Program-made: the position numbers and the translations under genes
From: Methylophaga nitratireducenticrescens
Lineage (GTDB): Bacteria; Pseudomonadota; Gammaproteobacteria; Nitrosococcales; Methylophagaceae
Direction of reading: 5' to 3'
Assembly (NCBI RefSeq): GCF_000260985.4
Contig: NC_017857.3
Coordinates: 558,001 to 622,000 of the forward strand
DNA length: 64,000 nt
Shown: positions 61,447 to 64,000 of the stretch, piece after piece
How positions within the stretch are numbered: the first letter of the stretch is position 1
How the letters are laid out: every line of letters starts with the position of its first letter
Notes under the pieces: model-generated
What the model was told of the DNA's origin: nothing
Seen by the model: the letters and a program-made list of their open reading frames with translations, nothing else
Database searches by the model: none

Positions 61447-63514
61447 AGGTATTTTACGGTTATTAATTGTTGATGATTCTCTTACTGAGGCAGATGCAGT
61501 CATTAATACGCTGCGTAGTGCTGGGCATGCTGTCAGAGCTGGACGAGAAGATGATTTTGATGCATTAGAACAGTCTTTATGTAAACAAAGCTGGGACCTT
61601 CTTGTTTGCCGGGATCATTTACCAACCTTGGCGCCTGTTGAAATTGTTAACTTGATCAAACGTCTGGGTAAAGATCTTCCGTGTGTCGTCATTACCGAAC
61701 ATAAAGAAGCAGAAAAAGAGCTGTTTCGAACGGGTGTTCAAGATGTTGTCTTAAAAGATGATGTTGAACGGTTGCAGTTTGTCGCAGAGCGCGAGTTGGA
61801 TAATTTATTTATGCGGCGTCTGGGACGGCGTAATGAACGGGCGCTTCGCGAAAGTGAAAAACGTTCTCGTGCGCTGCTGGAAAGTTCGCGAGATGCTGTC
61901 GCCTATATGCACGAGGGTATGCATTTATATGTTAATCATGCCTACCTCACTTTGTTTGGTTATGAAGAGCAGGAAGAAATTGATGGTTTGCCTATCCTGG
62001 ATCTGGTTAACGGTGAAGACCATGCAAAATTCAAAATGGTTTTCCGGCAGTTCACTGAACAAAATGATGCAAAACCAGCAACAGTAACGGTTCAATGCCT
62101 GAGAAACGATGGGTTTGTGTTTGATGCCGATATTGAATTCAGCCATGCTCAAGTGGAGGGAGAAGATTGTACTCAAGTCGTGGTTCGTGACCGAAGTTCA
62201 ACCATTACCGACGATAATGAACAATTTATTTTATTGCGTGATTTTGATCTACTGACAGGCCTATATAATCGGAGCCGGTTTGTGGATGAGTTACAGCAAA
62301 CCGTTAATCAGGCAGCTGAAAACCAAAAAGATTCTGCATTACTGTATATGGTGCTTGATGATTTCCAGCAGATAAAAGAAATGGTTGGCTTGGCAACCAG
62401 TGATATGGTTATTAAAAGCGTTGCTGAATTGTTACGCAAAACGGCACAGGATGGAGAAACATTAGGACGTTACGGTGACCAGATTTTTACCATAGTCATC
62501 CCTGACGCAGATGAAAATGTCGTAAACCAGCGCGCAGAAGCTTTTCTGAAAAGCGTTGATGAATTTGTTTCTCATGCCAACGGTAAAATTATTGATCTGC
62601 ATTGCAGTATCGGCATTGCTCGCATCAGTGAAAATATGGCGTCAGCCCAGACTGCTCTGGAAAATGCTGATAAGGCCTGTACGATCGCTCAGCATGCTGG
62701 CGGTAATCAAACAGCCCGGTTCCAGGACAAAATGACACAAGCTGATACCACTGATCTTTCAGCTTGGCAGGCAATATTACAAAATGCGCTGAAAAAAGAT
62801 TTATTCAGTATTCACTTTCAGCCTATAGTCGGTTTACACGGTCCGCAGCAAGAACTTTATGACATTTTGTTGAGACTCCAAGACAGTGACAAAACTTTGC
62901 GAGCGGAAGAATTTATTCAATATGCCGTCAAATTACAAATGATGACGGAAGTCGATAAATGGGTAATTCGTACGGCACTGAAAAAACTTGCAGAACATCA
63001 CCAGACCCACCCAAAAACTCGTTTTTTTATAAAACTTTCCGAACAAACGTTGCACGAAAAAGATTATGTAGACTGGCTATCGGCAACTCTGGCAGCACAC
63101 AATCTGACCGGCCAGGCGTTGATTTTTGAAATCAGTGAAACTGCTGCATTGGATAATCTTGAAGATACCAAAAATACCATTGCCAAGTTGAAGGCTATCG
63201 GTTGTGAATTTGGTCTTGAGCACTTCGGTTCCGGTATTGATTTCTCACATAGCCTGAGCGTGCTGGATGTTGATTATCTGAAAATTAATGGCAATTTTGT
63301 TGAGAATATGGCGCATGATGCCGAAAATCAGGCAGCAATCAAAGCCATCGTCGAAATGGCAAAACATGCTGATAAACGCACTATTGCCGAATTTGTCTCA
63401 GATGCTGTCAGCATGGCTCTGCTATGGCGATTAGGTGTCGATTATGCTCAGGGATTTTATATTCATAAACCTTCGGATCGGCTTGATTACAACTTTGAAG
63501 AAGAAGATCTTTAG
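61433..63514 (+). CDS. FimX-like REC-PAS-GGDEF-EAL protein with degenerate catalytic motifs
   Basis: 693 residues. In order: a receiver-like domain about 7-122 (LLIVDDSLTEADAVINTLRS), a PAS domain about 142-252 (SRDAVAYMHEGMHLYVNHAY), a GGDEF domain with YGDQI in place of GG[D/E]EF, and an EAL domain in which the EAL position reads DIL. It is thus probably a c-di-GMP receptor rather than an enzyme. Domain order, length and PAS sequence match FimX, which governs type IV pilus assembly and twitching in Pseudomonas and Xanthomonas. A GTG at 61433 with AAAGGTG 6 bases upstream is preferred; a GTG at 61424 is an alternative. Confidence 0.87.
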   Translation: MARAEGILRLLIVDDSLTEADAVINTLRSAGHAVRAGREDDFDALEQSLCKQSWDLLVCRDHLPTLAPVEIVNLIKRLGKDLPCVVITEHKEAEKELFRTGVQDVVLKDDVERLQFVAERELDNLFMRRLGRRNERALRESEKRSRALLESSRDAVAYMHEGMHLYVNHAYLTLFGYEEQEEIDGLPILDLVNGEDHAKFKMVFRQFTEQNDAKPATVTVQCLRNDGFVFDADIEFSHAQVEGEDCTQVVVRDRSSTITDDNEQFILLRDFDLLTGLYNRSRFVDELQQTVNQAAENQKDSALLYMVLDDFQQIKEMVGLATSDMVIKSVAELLRKTAQDGETLGRYGDQIFTIVIPDADENVVNQRAEAFLKSVDEFVSHANGKIIDLHCSIGIARISENMASAQTALENADKACTIAQHAGGNQTARFQDKMTQADTTDLSAWQAILQNALKKDLFSIHFQPIVGLHGPQQELYDILLRLQDSDKTLRAEEFIQYAVKLQMMTEVDKWVIRTALKKLAEHHQTHPKTRFFIKLSEQTLHEKDYVDWLSATLAAHNLTGQALIFEISETAALDNLEDTKNTIAKLKAIGCEFGLEHFGSGIDFSHSLSVLDVDYLKINGNFVENMAHDAENQAAIKAIVEMAKHADKRTIAEFVSDAVSMALLWRLGVDYAQGFYIHKPSDRLDYNFEEEDL

Positions 63515-63533
63515 TGTTTTTCTGCTGTGACCC

Positions 63534-63560
63534 AAAAGCCGGTTTTTATAACCGGCTTTT
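63534..63560. terminator. Bidirectional terminator between the FimX-like gene and htpX
   Basis: AAAAGCCGGTT and AACCGGCTTTT form a perfect 11-bp stem around TTTAT, with T runs on both strands. It can serve both convergent genes. Confidence 0.9.
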
Positions 63561-63566
63561 TATTGC

Positions 63567-64000
63567 TTAGCGACGTCCTGTGCGTAATGCCTCAATACGT
63601 TTTTCAAGTGAAGGGTGAGTCATAAATAACGCTGATATACCTGCTCGGCCACCGGAAATACCAAACGCATGTAATTGATCCGGTAAAGGTTCATCGGCAG
63701 TTCCGGCCAAACGTTGTAATGCAGCAATCATTTTACCTGAGCCAACCAGTCTTGCTGCACCGGCATCAGCACGAAACTCACGCTGACGACTGAACCACAT
63801 CACGATAATACTGGCGAGAATACCCAGCACTAATTCTGCAATGATTGAGGTAATCCAAAAAGCTGGACCATGACCTCGTTCGGTTTTGAAAACTGTCCGG
63901 TCCACTAAATGACCAATGACTCTTGATAATACAATAACGAATGTATTGACTACCCCTTGGATTAACGCCATGGTGACCATGTCTCCATTCGCAACATGGC
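63567..64000 (-). CDS. htpX: Heat-shock protease HtpX, C-terminal part
   Basis: The last ~144 residues of an M48 membrane protease; the HExxH part lies beyond the right edge. From the window edge it reads [20 protein letters not shown], which matches the region just after the zinc motif in Htp[21 protein letters not shown] contains the third zinc ligand, and it ends [20 protein letters not shown]. HtpX removes damaged inner-membrane proteins with FtsH. Confidence 0.95.
   Translation of the reverse strand, partial: HVANGDMVTMALIQGVVNTFVIVLSRVIGHLVDRTVFKTERGHGPAFWITSIIAELVLGILASIIVMWFSRQREFRADAGAARLVGSGKMIAALQRLAGTADEPLPDQLHAFGISGGRAGISALFMTHPSLEKRIEALRTGRR

Overview
The window looks like chromosome of a gammaproteobacterium. 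The order gloB / yafS-like methyltransferase / rnhA / dnaQ, the block grpE-dnaK-dnaJ-dapB, ispB / rplU-rpmA-obgE-proB, the uvrA / MFS / ssb neighbourhood, and glyQS-gmhB-plsC all point there, as does a UUG-initiated rpsT. Base composition is moderate (roughly mid-40s % GC by eye). A glycolysis/pentose block (tkt-gap-pgk-pyk-fba with a Calvin-subtype class II aldolase) and an hpnE-hpnD squalene module would fit a Methylophaga-like marine methylotroph. That genus guess is inference; no methanol-oxidation or RuMP-specific gene lies in the window.

Layout. 1-6 kb: gloB (partial), methyltransferase, rnhA, dnaQ, then grpE and dnaK, each behind a near-consensus sigma-32 promoter, then dnaJ. 6-12.5 kb: dapB, a TPR lipoprotein, mrcB (PBP1b), and a DUF898 membrane protein paired with a membrane M48 protease. 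12.7-20.4 kb: a redoxin and the central carbon block. 20.5-25.3 kb: crcB, DUF190, serS, an M50 protease, trpS, rluB. 25.3-31.2 kb, minus strand: diguanylate cyclase, YciK-like SDR, a BamE-like lipoprotein, then hpnE-hpnD-[2Fe-2S] ferredoxin and ispB. 31.3-35.6 kb: rplU-rpmA-obgE-proB, rpsT, xth and a tiny DUF6435 gene. 35.6-42.9 kb: an accessory, repeat-rich stretch holding recQ, a His-rich secreted protein, a cupin, a RelE/HigB-type toxin-antitoxin pair and AT-rich orphans. 43-46.5 kb: dinB, an AmpG-like transporter, a conserved hypothetical. 46.5-64 kb: ppnN, ssb, a YajR-like MFS, uvrA, CYTH, gshB-apbE-tonB, glyQS, gmhB, plsC, a FimX-like degenerate GGDEF/EAL protein and htpX (partial).

Three otherwise normal genes (mrcB, pyk, hpnE) are each broken by what looks like one missing base inside a homopolymer run, and a fourth orphan may be too. 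This pattern is more typical of base-calling error than of gene decay, so the proteins are described as if intact, with the break stated.

The most interesting signals are: the ferredoxin gene translationally coupled to hpnD-hpnE with no hpnC nearby; a pair of roughly 0.5-0.7 kb inverted repeats, one containing a 393-bp MITE-like element, which bracket recQ and the toxin-antitoxin genes; a 104-bp dispersed repeat; a perfect 36-bp palindrome over the ppnN stop codon; and a 13-bp perfect hairpin abutting the DUF6435 start codon. No rRNA, tRNA or CRISPR array was seen.
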